Below are positions 32,544-40,244 of a DNA stretch of 64,000 nt, one piece after another; position 1 is the stretch's first letter, and each line of letters opens with the position of its first letter. The position numbers and the translations under genes are program-made. The stretch comes from Oscillospiraceae bacterium (lineage in GTDB: Bacteria; Bacillota; Clostridia; Oscillospirales; Oscillospiraceae): assembly GCA_017465625.1 (NCBI GenBank), contig JAFTVV010000037.1, positions 62,001-126,000 on the forward strand, in the 5' to 3' direction. The notes beneath the pieces were generated by a model. That model was not told the origin of the DNA. It made no database searches and saw only the letters and a program-made list of their open reading frames with translations.

Positions 32544-33536
32544 TTGAAGGATTATAAGCCGCCCTTTACACTTACAAATGAAATTCTGAGTTTAGTATCT
32601 TCCATTTCCGAAAAAGTGGGACGAATCACTGCAACCAGCAATTTGGAGGCGAAGCCCCATCTGCGAAAGAATAACCGGATTAAGTCCATCCACTCTTCCT
32701 TGCGGATCGAGGCAAACTCTCTCACATTGGGACAGGTGCGGGATGTTATTAACGGAAAGACTGTTCTTGGTGAGCAGAAAGAGATTCAGGAAGTCAAAAA
32801 TGCCTATGCAGCCTATGAGAAGCTGACGCAGATCGATCCGTTTAACCTTCAGGACCTGAAGGATTACCACGGCATAATGACCAAATACCTCGTAGAGGAG
32901 TCCGGTGAGTTTCGCCGTGGCGAAGAGGGCGTCTTTAACGGCGATCAGTGCATCTTTATGGCACCGCCGGCAAAGCTCGTCCCACAGCTGATGGAAGAGC
33001 TGTTCGCCTGGATGAAGACTGCACAAGAAGACGTGCATCCGCTGATTTTTGGCAGTGTGTTTCATTATGAGTTTGTCTTTATCCACCCCTTCTCCGATGG
33101 CAATGGCAGAATGGCGAGGCTTTGGCATACTGCCATCCTTTCCAAGTGGAAGCCGGTTTTTGAGTATATTCCCATTGAGAGTCAGATCGAGAAATTTCAG
33201 GAAGACTACTATAACGCAATTGCCAAGTGCCACGTTAGCGGCGAATCTACCGACTTTATTGCTTTTATGCTCTTCCAGATCGATAAGATTTTGGACGATG
33301 TTTCCACGCAGATCAGCGACGACAGCGGGCAGCTTTCTGAATGCGTGAAGCGCCTGCTGGATGTTATGGAATATGATATGCCGTACACCGGATCGTTGCT
33401 GATGGAAAAGCTTGGGCTCAGGTCCAAAGAAGGATTTCGCAGAAATTACCTGCACCCGGCCATCGAAATGAATCTGATTCGCATGACGATTCCGGACAAG
33501 CCCAACAGCAGAAACCAACGGTATGTAAAATGCTGA
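32544..33536 (+). CDS. Fic-family protein (predicted AMPylase)
   Basis: 330 residues from a TTG start, set by GGAGG 7 nt upstream and by a promoter at 32467. The Fic motif is canonical, HPFSDGNGRMARLW (HPFxDGNGRxxR), at about residue 195, with the flap region around FMAPPAKLVPQLM. An N-terminal SSLRIEANS segment resembles the inhibitory helix motif (S/TxxxE). A C-terminal winged-helix-like part covers about 270-330. Proteins of this type transfer AMP, or another nucleotide part, to a hydroxyl on a target protein. No partner antitoxin gene is adjacent, so control is probably internal. It is part of the module between the two spoVAC fragments. Confidence 0.85.
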   Translation: MKDYKPPFTLTNEILSLVSSISEKVGRITATSNLEAKPHLRKNNRIKSIHSSLRIEANSLTLGQVRDVINGKTVLGEQKEIQEVKNAYAAYEKLTQIDPFNLQDLKDYHGIMTKYLVEESGEFRRGEEGVFNGDQCIFMAPPAKLVPQLMEELFAWMKTAQEDVHPLIFGSVFHYEFVFIHPFSDGNGRMARLWHTAILSKWKPVFEYIPIESQIEKFQEDYYNAIAKCHVSGESTDFIAFMLFQIDKILDDVSTQISDDSGQLSECVKRLLDVMEYDMPYTGSLLMEKLGLRSKEGFRRNYLHPAIEMNLIRMTIPDKPNSRNQRYVKC

Positions 33537-33613
33537 TTTGTTTTGAAAAATATTTACCGGCGGTGGGAAAACACTGCATCCTATATTGATGGCAGAAGAG
33601 GAACGGGGTAGAG

Positions 33614-33709
33614 TGCAGTATTTTTAAAATCGTCGGCCCGGTGATCGTCTACGGCATTTCCGCATCCGTCGTCTACGGACTCATTTATTGGATAACCACC
33701 TTATTTTAG
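33614..33709 (+). pseudogene. spoVAC 3'-end fragment, copy 2
   Basis: 96 bp aligned without gaps to 30672-30767, with 6 mismatches: four synonymous, one Leu-to-Val, and TAA changed to TAG. It has no start. Like copy 1 it ends at the stop codon and is followed by its own terminator. Confidence 0.88.
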
Positions 33710-33712
33710 AAT

Positions 33713-33745
33713 GCACCGCAACCAAAATGGTTGCGGTGTACTTTT
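33713..33745 (+). terminator. Terminator after spoVAC fragment 2
   Basis: A stem CACCGCAACC/GGTTGCGGTG with a 5-nt loop and a T-run. The right arm also holds the -35 of the next promoter. Confidence 0.8.
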
Positions 33746-33759
33746 TCTTGTGCTATAAT
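33731..33759 (+). promoter_or_regulatory. Promoter of the leader ORF and HEAT-like gene
   Basis: TTGCGG (33731-33736), a 17-bp spacer and TATAAT (33754-33759). The -35 sits in the terminator stem of the preceding fragment. Confidence 0.65.
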
Positions 33760-33789
33760 TATTACATAACAATAAAGGAGGTGTTTTCT

Positions 33790-33840
33790 ATGCTTGCACA
33801 CTGTAGCTTGGAAACCGCCGGAGAGGTTCCGGCAAAATAA
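33790..33840 (+). CDS. Possible 16-residue leader peptide
   Basis: The frame MLAHCSLETAGEVPAK-stop has a strong AAAGGAGGTG site 7 nt upstream, much better than that of the next gene. It ends 19 bp before the HEAT-like start. Either it is a translated leader or the AGGAGG belongs to an abandoned start. Confidence 0.4.
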   Translation: MLAHCSLETAGEVPAK

Positions 33841-33859
33841 AAATTTTACCGGAGGTTTT

Positions 33860-35152
33860 ATGACAAAAAAGGAATTCAAAGAAGCAATGCTTCGCGGCCT
33901 TGGCAGATGTATGATCGCTGTTCGTCAAGAGCCGGAGAAGTACCGCGATTTGGTCATTTGGGCGTGCAAACGAAATTTTGCATACGATGCCCAAAGCGAG
34001 GGAACAAGATCGTGGTATACTTACGCCATGGCAAATGTGTATCCTGACAAGGAAACGTTTATCGGCATTGCTGCAGAGGCACTGAAGAAGCATCGTCCCA
34101 ATGAAAGCTGGGATTTACTGCACTTGAGCGAATTTTTGATGTTCTTCGCAATGGACGGCTATGAATCAGCCCGGAAAGCGGTGGAAGAGAAATATCAGGA
34201 GATATTGGCAGGGATGGTTGCACGGAAACGCAGACCAAACAGGACGTTTTACGAACTGTCGGATTTAGAGCAGCTTGGTTTGGTGTTGGCCGTTGACCGC
34301 ACATCGTTTTTATGTATCTCTAAAGATTTTGGCAGGCTATATCGAGAAAAAAGCTATATGTGTGCCGGGGATTTTGCGTGGTTTTTCGCGTCTAAAGGAG
34401 GACAGTTCCGTAAGACTATGGAATCTGCCGCCCACAGTGACGAAAACATCGCTTGTTTCCTCCAAAGAGAATCGGCCGATATTGCAGAACGAGAGGAACG
34501 TTGGAAGCAACGAAATAAGAGCCTTCCTGAGGGCTTAACAGGCATCCGTTTGTCCCGTTGGCTGTCCAATAAAGCAGACCAAAAAACGGTGAAACAGTAT
34601 GCTCTTGCATACAGAGAGCAGACACAACCGGAATTGCGCGCGGAGGCATTAATGGCCTTTTCCTGCTGCCCGTATCCCGATGATCCGCAGCCGATTATCG
34701 AAGATGCCAATGCTTTTTGCACAGAAGTGCAAAACGCGGCGTGGCGGGCATTAGAAAATATTCGGCATCCGGCTGTTCGGGAATTTGCCTTAAACAATGT
34801 GGATAAAGGCATTAGAACATCGGAGAATTTTGCGCTGCTTGCAACAAACTATATGCCGGAAGACGGAAAACGGATGGAGGAACTCCTACGGGAAATGATC
34901 TCCAAAAAGGATTGGGATGGTGTTCATACAGCCGGGATGGATATTTACCGGATGTTCCGCAAGGGCAGTGGTATTCCGCGCCCAAAGCACCTGCTGCCGC
35001 TTTTGTATGAATATAATCCTTGCTCTTCCTGCCGGGAATCTGCGTTGGCGTATATGTCCGAGCACCGTATGCTGACGAAAAAAATGCTGATCGAATGTCA
35101 GTTTGACAGTAACGATGATATTCGCAAAATGGCGGCAAAACGATTGAGCTAA
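33860..35152 (+). CDS. HEAT-like helical-repeat protein of unknown function
   Basis: 430 residues, no signal peptide, almost all helical. The second half has alternating helices with ALxAF and AAWRALENIRHPAVREFAL patterns resembling HEAT/Armadillo or PBS-lyase repeats. The start at 33860 follows GGAGG by only 4 nt. A frame from 33794 (TTG) overlaps the leader peptide and is unlikely. Cysteines are scattered and form no metal motif. It lies just outside the spoVAC-fragment array. A scaffolding or binding role is likely from the fold, but no function can be assigned. Confidence 0.65.
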   Translation: MTKKEFKEAMLRGLGRCMIAVRQEPEKYRDLVIWACKRNFAYDAQSEGTRSWYTYAMANVYPDKETFIGIAAEALKKHRPNESWDLLHLSEFLMFFAMDGYESARKAVEEKYQEILAGMVARKRRPNRTFYELSDLEQLGLVLAVDRTSFLCISKDFGRLYREKSYMCAGDFAWFFASKGGQFRKTMESAAHSDENIACFLQRESADIAEREERWKQRNKSLPEGLTGIRLSRWLSNKADQKTVKQYALAYREQTQPELRAEALMAFSCCPYPDDPQPIIEDANAFCTEVQNAAWRALENIRHPAVREFALNNVDKGIRTSENFALLATNYMPEDGKRMEELLREMISKKDWDGVHTAGMDIYRMFRKGSGIPRPKHLLPLLYEYNPCSSCRESALAYMSEHRMLTKKMLIECQFDSNDDIRKMAAKRLS

Positions 35153-35201
35153 CAAAAGGGGAGATACCGTCACACGAAGGCAAAACCAGTCCTTTTGAAC
35201 G

Positions 35202-35227
35202 GTAGAGGCACCCGTCCTCGGACGCCC
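35202..35227 (+). repeat. Single degenerate REP-type hairpin
   Basis: GTAG foot and an imperfect GGCACCCGTCC...GGACGCCC hairpin, related to the members at 18651 and 37242. Confidence 0.5.
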
Positions 35228-35235
35228 GAGAAACA

Positions 35236-35282
35236 AAAATGGCACAAAATCTGCTCAAAGTACGCAGATTTTGTGCCATTTT
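35236..35282 (+). terminator. Terminator after the HEAT-like gene
   Basis: A perfect 19-bp stem (35236-35254 with 35264-35282) and 9-nt loop. The A-run and T-run at the ends make it bidirectional in form. Confidence 0.85.
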
Positions 35283-35340
35283 ATGCGTTGACCGCGATCA
35301 TCTCGTTGCGTATCCTTTCAGAGGACAAAAATTATAGAAA

Positions 35341-35377
35341 TGTGACAGTTGCAACGTTCCTTGTTATGTAGTAGAAT
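35341..35377 (+). promoter_or_regulatory. Promoter and probable self-binding site of the Crp/Fnr regulator
   Basis: TTGCAA (35349-35354), a 17-bp spacer and TAGAAT (35372-35377). An 18-bp element TGTGACAGTTGCAACGTT (35341-35358) covers the -35. It recurs with two changes at 36071-36088. Overlap with the -35 suggests self-repression. Confidence 0.5.
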
Positions 35378-35396
35378 GTTTTGTGGAGGTGGTATT

Positions 35397-36053
35397 GTGG
35401 AGCTGGATTTAAATCAGGTGAATGCGCCCCTTTTTGACGGCATTGGGGCGGAGGATCGAAAAAGTGTGCTCGGCTGTATCGGTTATCACGTGGGCACTTT
35501 TCAAAAGGGCGATATTGTTGCTTTTGAAGAGGAAAGGATTCGGCACGTGGGAATCGTGTTATCCGGTGCTGTGGATATGGTCAAGGAAGACGTTTGGGGC
35601 AACCGAACGATGCTGATTCGCACGCGCAAGGACGAATTATTTGGTGAGACCTTCGCCTGTGGAGATGATCCGCTGTCCGTGGTGACCTTCGTGGTTTCGG
35701 AGGATGCCAAAATTCTGTTTTTGCCCTTTGACCGGGCGATGCACAGCTGCACGATGGTGTGCCATTTCCACCACCGGCTGATGGAAAATATGGTGCGCAT
35801 CATTGCCAATAAAAACCGGGATCTGATGCGCAAGGTGGAAGTGGTCTCCAAGCGCACCATTCGGGAAAAACTGCTGACCTATCTTTCCATTCAGGCGCAG
35901 CTGCAAAAAAGCCGCTATGTGCAGCTTCCCCTGGGACGGGTGGAGCTGGCGGAATACCTCTGTGTGGATCGCAGTGCCCTGACCCGGGAACTGGTGAAAA
36001 TGAAAGATGATGGTCTGATCGACTATGACAAAAACTGCTTCCGCATTCTGTAA
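35397..36053 (+). CDS. Crp/Fnr-family transcription regulator
   Basis: 218 residues from a GTG start (GGAGG 7 nt upstream). A cNMP-binding-type beta barrel (about 10-125) lacks the cAMP-contact Arg-Ser pair and has no N-terminal Fe-S Cys cluster, so it is not FNR itself. A C-terminal winged helix (about 145-218) has EYLCVDRSALTRELVKMKDDGLI as recognition region. The protein resembles regulators of nitrosative or redox stress genes found beside hcp-type genes in Clostridia. The ligand (for example haem or NO) is not readable. It precedes a zinc-ribbon protein and a ferredoxin-like protein likely under its control. Confidence 0.85.
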   Translation: MELDLNQVNAPLFDGIGAEDRKSVLGCIGYHVGTFQKGDIVAFEEERIRHVGIVLSGAVDMVKEDVWGNRTMLIRTRKDELFGETFACGDDPLSVVTFVVSEDAKILFLPFDRAMHSCTMVCHFHHRLMENMVRIIANKNRDLMRKVEVVSKRTIREKLLTYLSIQAQLQKSRYVQLPLGRVELAEYLCVDRSALTRELVKMKDDGLIDYDKNCFRIL

Positions 36054-36060
36054 CAGCTAT

Positions 36061-36113
36061 ACCCACCCAATGTGACATTTGCAACATTGGGTGGGTATTT
36101 TATTTGATATAAT
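36061..36113 (+). promoter_or_regulatory. Terminator stem overlapping the promoter of the zinc-ribbon/ferredoxin pair
   Basis: A perfect 13-bp stem (ACCCACCCAATGT with its complement at 36084-36096) follows the regulator gene and ends in ATTTTATTT, so it can terminate. Its loop and arms hold TGTGACATTTGCAACATT (36071-36088), the same motif as at 35341. TATAAT is at 36108-36113. The motif centre lies about 40 bp before the expected start point, the class II activator position. Confidence 0.5.
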
Positions 36114-36134
36114 GTTCATAAAGGAGGTGCTCCT

Positions 36135-36395
36135 ATGATTATGGAAGGATGTCAGGCGAAACCCAGAACGCCAACGATCTCTGAAAGGATTTGTCCCCAG
36201 TGCGGGAATATTATCGAACTTTTTTCCATCGACACACAGGTAGCCTGTGATCATTGCGGCTTCGTTGCCTACAATGATGAGCTGAGCTGTGTTCAGTGGT
36301 GCCAGTATGCCCGTAAATGTGTGGGCGATGAAATGTATGAAAAGCTGATGGCGATTGCCGCTATGCAAAAGAAAAAGAAGGAGGAATCTCCGTGA
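36135..36395 (+). CDS. Small zinc-ribbon-like protein
   Basis: 86 residues. ICPQCGN and VACDHCGF make a CxxC...CxxC ribbon (about 20-42), followed by CVQWCQYARKC, a second Cys group. A Lys-rich tail ends it. AGGAGG lies 7 nt before the ATG. It overlaps the next gene by 4 bp. It may bind zinc or a small Fe-S cluster. The role is probably auxiliary to the ferredoxin-like protein. Confidence 0.7.
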   Translation: MIMEGCQAKPRTPTISERICPQCGNIIELFSIDTQVACDHCGFVAYNDELSCVQWCQYARKCVGDEMYEKLMAIAAMQKKKKEESP

Positions 36396-37078
36396 TCCGA
36401 AGAATCATTACCATTGACGAAGGAAAGTGCAATGGCTGCGGACTGTGCGCCGACGCCTGTCACGAAGGCGCGATCGGCATAATTGACGGCAAGGCGAAGC
36501 TGTTAAGAGAGGACTACTGCGACGGCTTGGGCGACTGCCTGCCTGCTTGCCCGATGAGTGCCATTTCCTTTGAGGAACGGGAAGCACCGGCTTACGATGA
36601 AAAGGCGGTTTTGGCGGCGAAGCAGGAAAAGGAAGCACATCTTCCCTGTGGCTGTCCCGGCTCTGCTTGCCAAAGCATCGAAAGAAAGGAGTCCGCTTCT
36701 GCAGTAAATGTGCCCGGCAGACTGCAAAATTTCCCCATACAGATCAAGCTTGCACCGCCCAATGCGCCCTATTTTGACGGTTCAGACCTGCTGATTGCGG
36801 CGGATTGCACCGCCTATTCCTACGGGAATTTCCATAACGATTTTATGAAAAATCGGGTAACGCTGATCGGCTGTCCCAAGCTGGACAGTGTGGACTATTC
36901 CCAGAAGCTGACACAGATTTTCTCTATGAACAACATTCGTTCTGTGACCTTGACCAGAATGACCGTGCCCTGCTGTGGCGGTCTTGCCTTTGCGGTAAAA
37001 AATGCCATCCAAAGCAGCGGAAAGGACATTGTATTAAACATCGTAACCATCAGCCCCGATGGAAAGATCATCCGGTAA
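36392..37078 (+). CDS. 4Fe-4S ferredoxin-domain protein
   Basis: 228 residues from GTG (GGAGG 7 nt upstream). The N-terminus has two cluster motifs, CNGCGLCADAC and CDGLGDCLPACP, so probably two 4Fe-4S clusters. A second Cys-rich patch, CGCPGSAC, lies near residue 87. The C-terminal domain (about 125-228) has CPKLDSVD and PCCGGLAFAVKNA. This form accompanies Crp/Fnr regulators and often hcp in Clostridia. No hcp is in the window. A role in electron transfer to a redox-stress enzyme is inferred. Confidence 0.8.
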   Translation: MIRRIITIDEGKCNGCGLCADACHEGAIGIIDGKAKLLREDYCDGLGDCLPACPMSAISFEEREAPAYDEKAVLAAKQEKEAHLPCGCPGSACQSIERKESASAVNVPGRLQNFPIQIKLAPPNAPYFDGSDLLIAADCTAYSYGNFHNDFMKNRVTLIGCPKLDSVDYSQKLTQIFSMNNIRSVTLTRMTVPCCGGLAFAVKNAIQSSGKDIVLNIVTISPDGKIIR

Positions 37079-37113
37079 AAAAGTGCACCGTGAAATTTCA
37101 CGGTGCACTTTTT
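37078..37113 (+). terminator. Terminator of the ferredoxin gene
   Basis: A perfect 15-bp stem AAAAAGTGCACCGTG with its complement, 6-nt loop, ending in five T. Confidence 0.9.
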
Positions 37114-37198
37114 ATAGTGGAAAGCGGAAAGCGGAAAGCTGTGGTGGGATGACGGAAACCGTCAACGCCTCCCCTGTAGTACATACTGATTTTACTTC

Positions 37199-37267
37199 GT
37201 AGGGACACCGCTCCTGCGGTGTCCGATGGTGCAAAATCCGCGGACACCCGAGGACGGGTGTCCCTAC
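37199..37267. repeat. REP-type doublet
   Basis: GTAG-footed hairpin GGGACACCG/CGGTGTCC (37199-37224) and the inverse GGACACCCG...CGGGTGTCCC with CTAC foot on plus (37242-37267). A heptamer-like stretch (GGAAAGC three times, 37116-37140) lies upstream, as at the 18.7-kb doublet. Confidence 0.75.
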
Positions 37268-37332
37268 GATTAATTTTCCACGTTTTCGTCATATATTGCG
37301 GGGAGGGATTATGCATAAACATTCTGAAAAAA

Positions 37333-37569
37333 TGAATAATATTCACATATAATGAATATTTTTATGCAAGACGAATCGGGGAGATACACAGGGTATCGGC
37401 GGGTGGCAGAGGACTGCTTTTTCGGACAAACCGTTAAAAATGCTGCAAATTACCGTGTTATTGGCTATAATTGCCAAAAAATAATTTAAAAAGAAACGGA
37501 GTTTTGGATGGAAATTTCTTGAATAATTTTCAAAATACTATTGAATAAATATGCACATCGTGCTATAAT
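37333..37569 (+). promoter_or_regulatory. argG operon promoter with ArgR-like boxes
   Basis: -35 TTGAAT (37541-37546), a 17-bp spacer and -10 TATAAT (37564-37569). Two boxes of ArgR type lie in tandem: TGAATAATTTTCA (37520-37532) and TGAATAAATATGCA (37542-37555), two helical turns apart, the second over the -35. Two more lie upstream: TGAATAATATTCA (37333-37345) and TGAATATTTTTATGCA (37353-37368). Arginine-dependent repression is expected. ArgR itself is not in the window. Confidence 0.65.
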
Positions 37570-37625
37570 GTGCTCAACATTAAAACAACTATTCACCGAA
37601 TGTGAATATAAATGGAGGAACGATT

Positions 37626-38846
37626 ATGAATAAGAAAGATATTAAGAAAGTGGTATTGGCCTATTCCGGCGGTCTGGATACCTCGATCATCATCCCCTGG
37701 CTGAAGGAAAACTACAACAATCCCTACATCATTGCCGTTGCCGGCAACGTGGGTCAGATGGACGAACTGGAAGGTCTGGAAGAGAAGGCCTACAAGACCG
37801 GTGCAGACAAGTTTTACGCAGTAGACCTGTGCGATGAGATGGTCAATGATGTGATCATCCCCTCTATGCAGGCAGGCGCAATTTATGAAGAGTACTTAAT
37901 GGGTACTGCCTTTGCCCGTCCCATCATCGCCAAGTCTTTGGTAGAAATCGCTGTGGCAGAGGGCGCAGACGCCATTGTCCACGGCTGTACCGGCAAGGGC
38001 AATGACCAGGTTCGTTTTGAACTGGCAATCAAGCATTTCGCACCGACTATGACCATTATCGCACCTTGGCGTGAGTGGGACATCAAGTCCAGAGAGGAAG
38101 AGATTGATTACGCAGAGGCTCACAATGTGCCCCTGAAGATCAACCGGGAGACCAACTACTCCAAGGATAAGAATATGTGGCACCTGAGCCACGAGGGTCT
38201 GGATCTGGAAGATCCCTGGAATGAGCCCCAGTATGAAAAGCCCGGCTTCTTGGAAATGGGCGTTTCTCCCATTGAGGCTCCCGATGTACCCACCTACATC
38301 ACTTTGGATTTTGAACAGGGCGTGCCTGTGGCGCTGGACGGCGTAAAGATGACCGCCACCGACATTATTTGGAAGCTGAACGAGCTGGGTGGCAAGAACG
38401 GCATCGGCCTTTTAGACATTGTGGAAAACCGTCTGGTCGGTATGAAGTGCAGAGGCGTTTATGAGACGCCCGGCGGTGCGATTCTCTACAAGGCCCACAG
38501 TGTACTGGAAACCCTGTGCCTGGATAAGATGACCGCCCACAAGAAGCAGGAGCTGAGCGTTTGCTTTGCGGAGCTGCTGTATAACGGCCTTTGGTTCTCT
38601 CCGCTGCGGAAAGCACTGTCTGCTTTCGTTACCGAAACTCAGAAGAATGTCACCGGCACGGTCCGGCTGAAGCTGTATAAGGGCAATATGATCAATGCCG
38701 GTGTAAAGAGTCCCTTCTCCCTGTACTCTGAGGATATCTGCACCTTCGGTGAAAGTGACTACGATCAGGCACAGGCAACCGGATTTATCAATCTGTGGGG
38801 TCTGCCCACACAGGTACAGGCTCTGATGGAGCAGGGCAAACTGTAA
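37626..38846 (+). CDS. argG: Argininosuccinate synthase
   Basis: 406 residues. The ATP-binding [17 protein letters not shown]-loop is near the N-terminus. [14 protein letters not shown] and the citrulline/aspartate-binding segments are complete. It joins citrulline and aspartate. The ATG at 37626 follows GGAGG by 7 nt. It is first in the arginine operon, with argH 15 bp downstream. Confidence 0.96.
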   Translation: MNKKDIKKVVLAYSGGLDTSIIIPWLKENYNNPYIIAVAGNVGQMDELEGLEEKAYKTGADKFYAVDLCDEMVNDVIIPSMQAGAIYEEYLMGTAFARPIIAKSLVEIAVAEGADAIVHGCTGKGNDQVRFELAIKHFAPTMTIIAPWREWDIKSREEEIDYAEAHNVPLKINRETNYSKDKNMWHLSHEGLDLEDPWNEPQYEKPGFLEMGVSPIEAPDVPTYITLDFEQGVPVALDGVKMTATDIIWKLNELGGKNGIGLLDIVENRLVGMKCRGVYETPGGAILYKAHSVLETLCLDKMTAHKKQELSVCFAELLYNGLWFSPLRKALSAFVTETQKNVTGTVRLKLYKGNMINAGVKSPFSLYSEDICTFGESDYDQAQATGFINLWGLPTQVQALMEQGKL

Positions 38847-38861
38847 GAAAGAAGGATTTTT

Positions 38862-40244
38862 ATGAGCAAGCTGTGGGAAGGACGGTTCAGTAAGACACTG
38901 GACAGCCACGCCGACGATTTTAATTCCTCTATCAGCGTAGACAGCCGTATGTACAAGCAAGACATTACCGGCTCTATGGCCCACGCCGCAATGCTGGCGG
39001 CACAGGGAATTATCGCGGAGCAGGATGCCGATGCCATTATTGCAGAACTGGAAGCCATTTTGCAGGATATTGAAAACGGCAGCTTGCCCATCGACACCGC
39101 TGCGGAAGACATCCATATGTTTGTGGAGACGGAGCTGACAAAGCGCATCGGCGATGTGGGCAAAAAGCTGCACACCGCCCGTAGCCGAAACGATCAGGTA
39201 GCGGTGGATATTCGGATGTATCTGCGAGAGCAGATCGTCGAAATTCAGCAAAAGGTGAAAAACCTGGTGGAGGTACTGGCAGATCTGGCACAGCAAAATG
39301 CCGATGCCATTATGCCCGGTTATACACACCTGCAGCGGGCACAGCCGATTCTGTTTGCCCATCACATTTTGGCGTATGCGATGATGCTGACCCGGGATGT
39401 GGGCAGACTGGAAGATGCCCGTATCCGGATGAACAAATCTCCCTTGGGTGCTTGCGCGTTGGCAGGCACGACTTATCCCACTGACCGATATAAAACCGCA
39501 AAAGCGCTAAGCTTTGACGGCATCTGTCAAAACAGCATTGATGCGGTGTCCGATCGGGATTTTTGCGTGGAGCTGCTCAGTGCACTGTCTGTACTGATGA
39601 TGCACCTGTCCCGTTTCAGCGAGGAGCTGATTTTGTGGTGCAGCTGGGAATTTCAGTTTATTGAACTGGACGACAGCTTTACCACCGGCTCCAGCATTAT
39701 GCCCCAAAAGAAAAATGCCGATATTGCCGAGCTGGTACGGGGCAAAACCGGCAGAGTCTACGGTGATTTGATGGGTACGCTGACCATGCTGAAGGGCCTG
39801 CCTCTGGCATACAACAAGGATATGCAGGAGGATAAAGAATCTGTTTTTGACGCAGTGGATACGGTAAAAATGTGTCTGGATGTGTTTACACCCATGGTGC
39901 AGACCGTAAGAGTTAAAAAGGAAAATATGTACAGCGCGGCCCAAAAGGGATTTATCAATGCCACAGATTTGGCAGACTACTTAACAAAAAAAGGCGTTCC
40001 TTTCCGCACTGCCTATAAAATTTCCGGGCAGCTGGTTGGGTGGTGCATCCAAAACGGAACGGTTTTGGAGGAATTGCCTCTTTCCTATTTACAACAGCAG
40101 CATCCGGCCTTCGGCGAGGATGTGTATAACGAAATCTCTTTGGAGACCTGCGTTGCTAAGCGTATATCCGATGGGGGAACATCTCCCCATTCTGTAGCGG
40201 CGCAAATTCAGTTTCTGAGGGAATGGCTGGAGGGATCAGTATGA
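38862..40244 (+). CDS. argH: Argininosuccinate lyase
   Basis: 460 residues. The family signature TTGSSIMPQKKNADIAELV (around residue 275-292) carries the catalytic Ser loop, and HTARSRNDQVAVD and MPGYTHLQRAQPI are also present. It splits argininosuccinate into arginine and fumarate. The end overlaps the next gene by 4 bp (ATGA). Confidence 0.96.
   Translation: MSKLWEGRFSKTLDSHADDFNSSISVDSRMYKQDITGSMAHAAMLAAQGIIAEQDADAIIAELEAILQDIENGSLPIDTAAEDIHMFVETELTKRIGDVGKKLHTARSRNDQVAVDIRMYLREQIVEIQQKVKNLVEVLADLAQQNADAIMPGYTHLQRAQPILFAHHILAYAMMLTRDVGRLEDARIRMNKSPLGACALAGTTYPTDRYKTAKALSFDGICQNSIDAVSDRDFCVELLSALSVLMMHLSRFSEELILWCSWEFQFIELDDSFTTGSSIMPQKKNADIAELVRGKTGRVYGDLMGTLTMLKGLPLAYNKDMQEDKESVFDAVDTVKMCLDVFTPMVQTVRVKKENMYSAAQKGFINATDLADYLTKKGVPFRTAYKISGQLVGWCIQNGTVLEELPLSYLQQQHPAFGEDVYNEISLETCVAKRISDGGTSPHSVAAQIQFLREWLEGSV

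Noticed and set aside
30330..33709. CRISPR-like or tandem gene array, from the threefold spoVAC end
   Set aside because: Copies are 96-120 bp of coding sequence, spaced irregularly by 0.7 and 2.0 kb, with genes between them.
30330..33709. Integrase-encoded genomic island
   Set aside because: No tyrosine or serine recombinase gene, excisionase or replication gene was seen in the interval. The only transposase is the RAYT, so the mechanism is left open.
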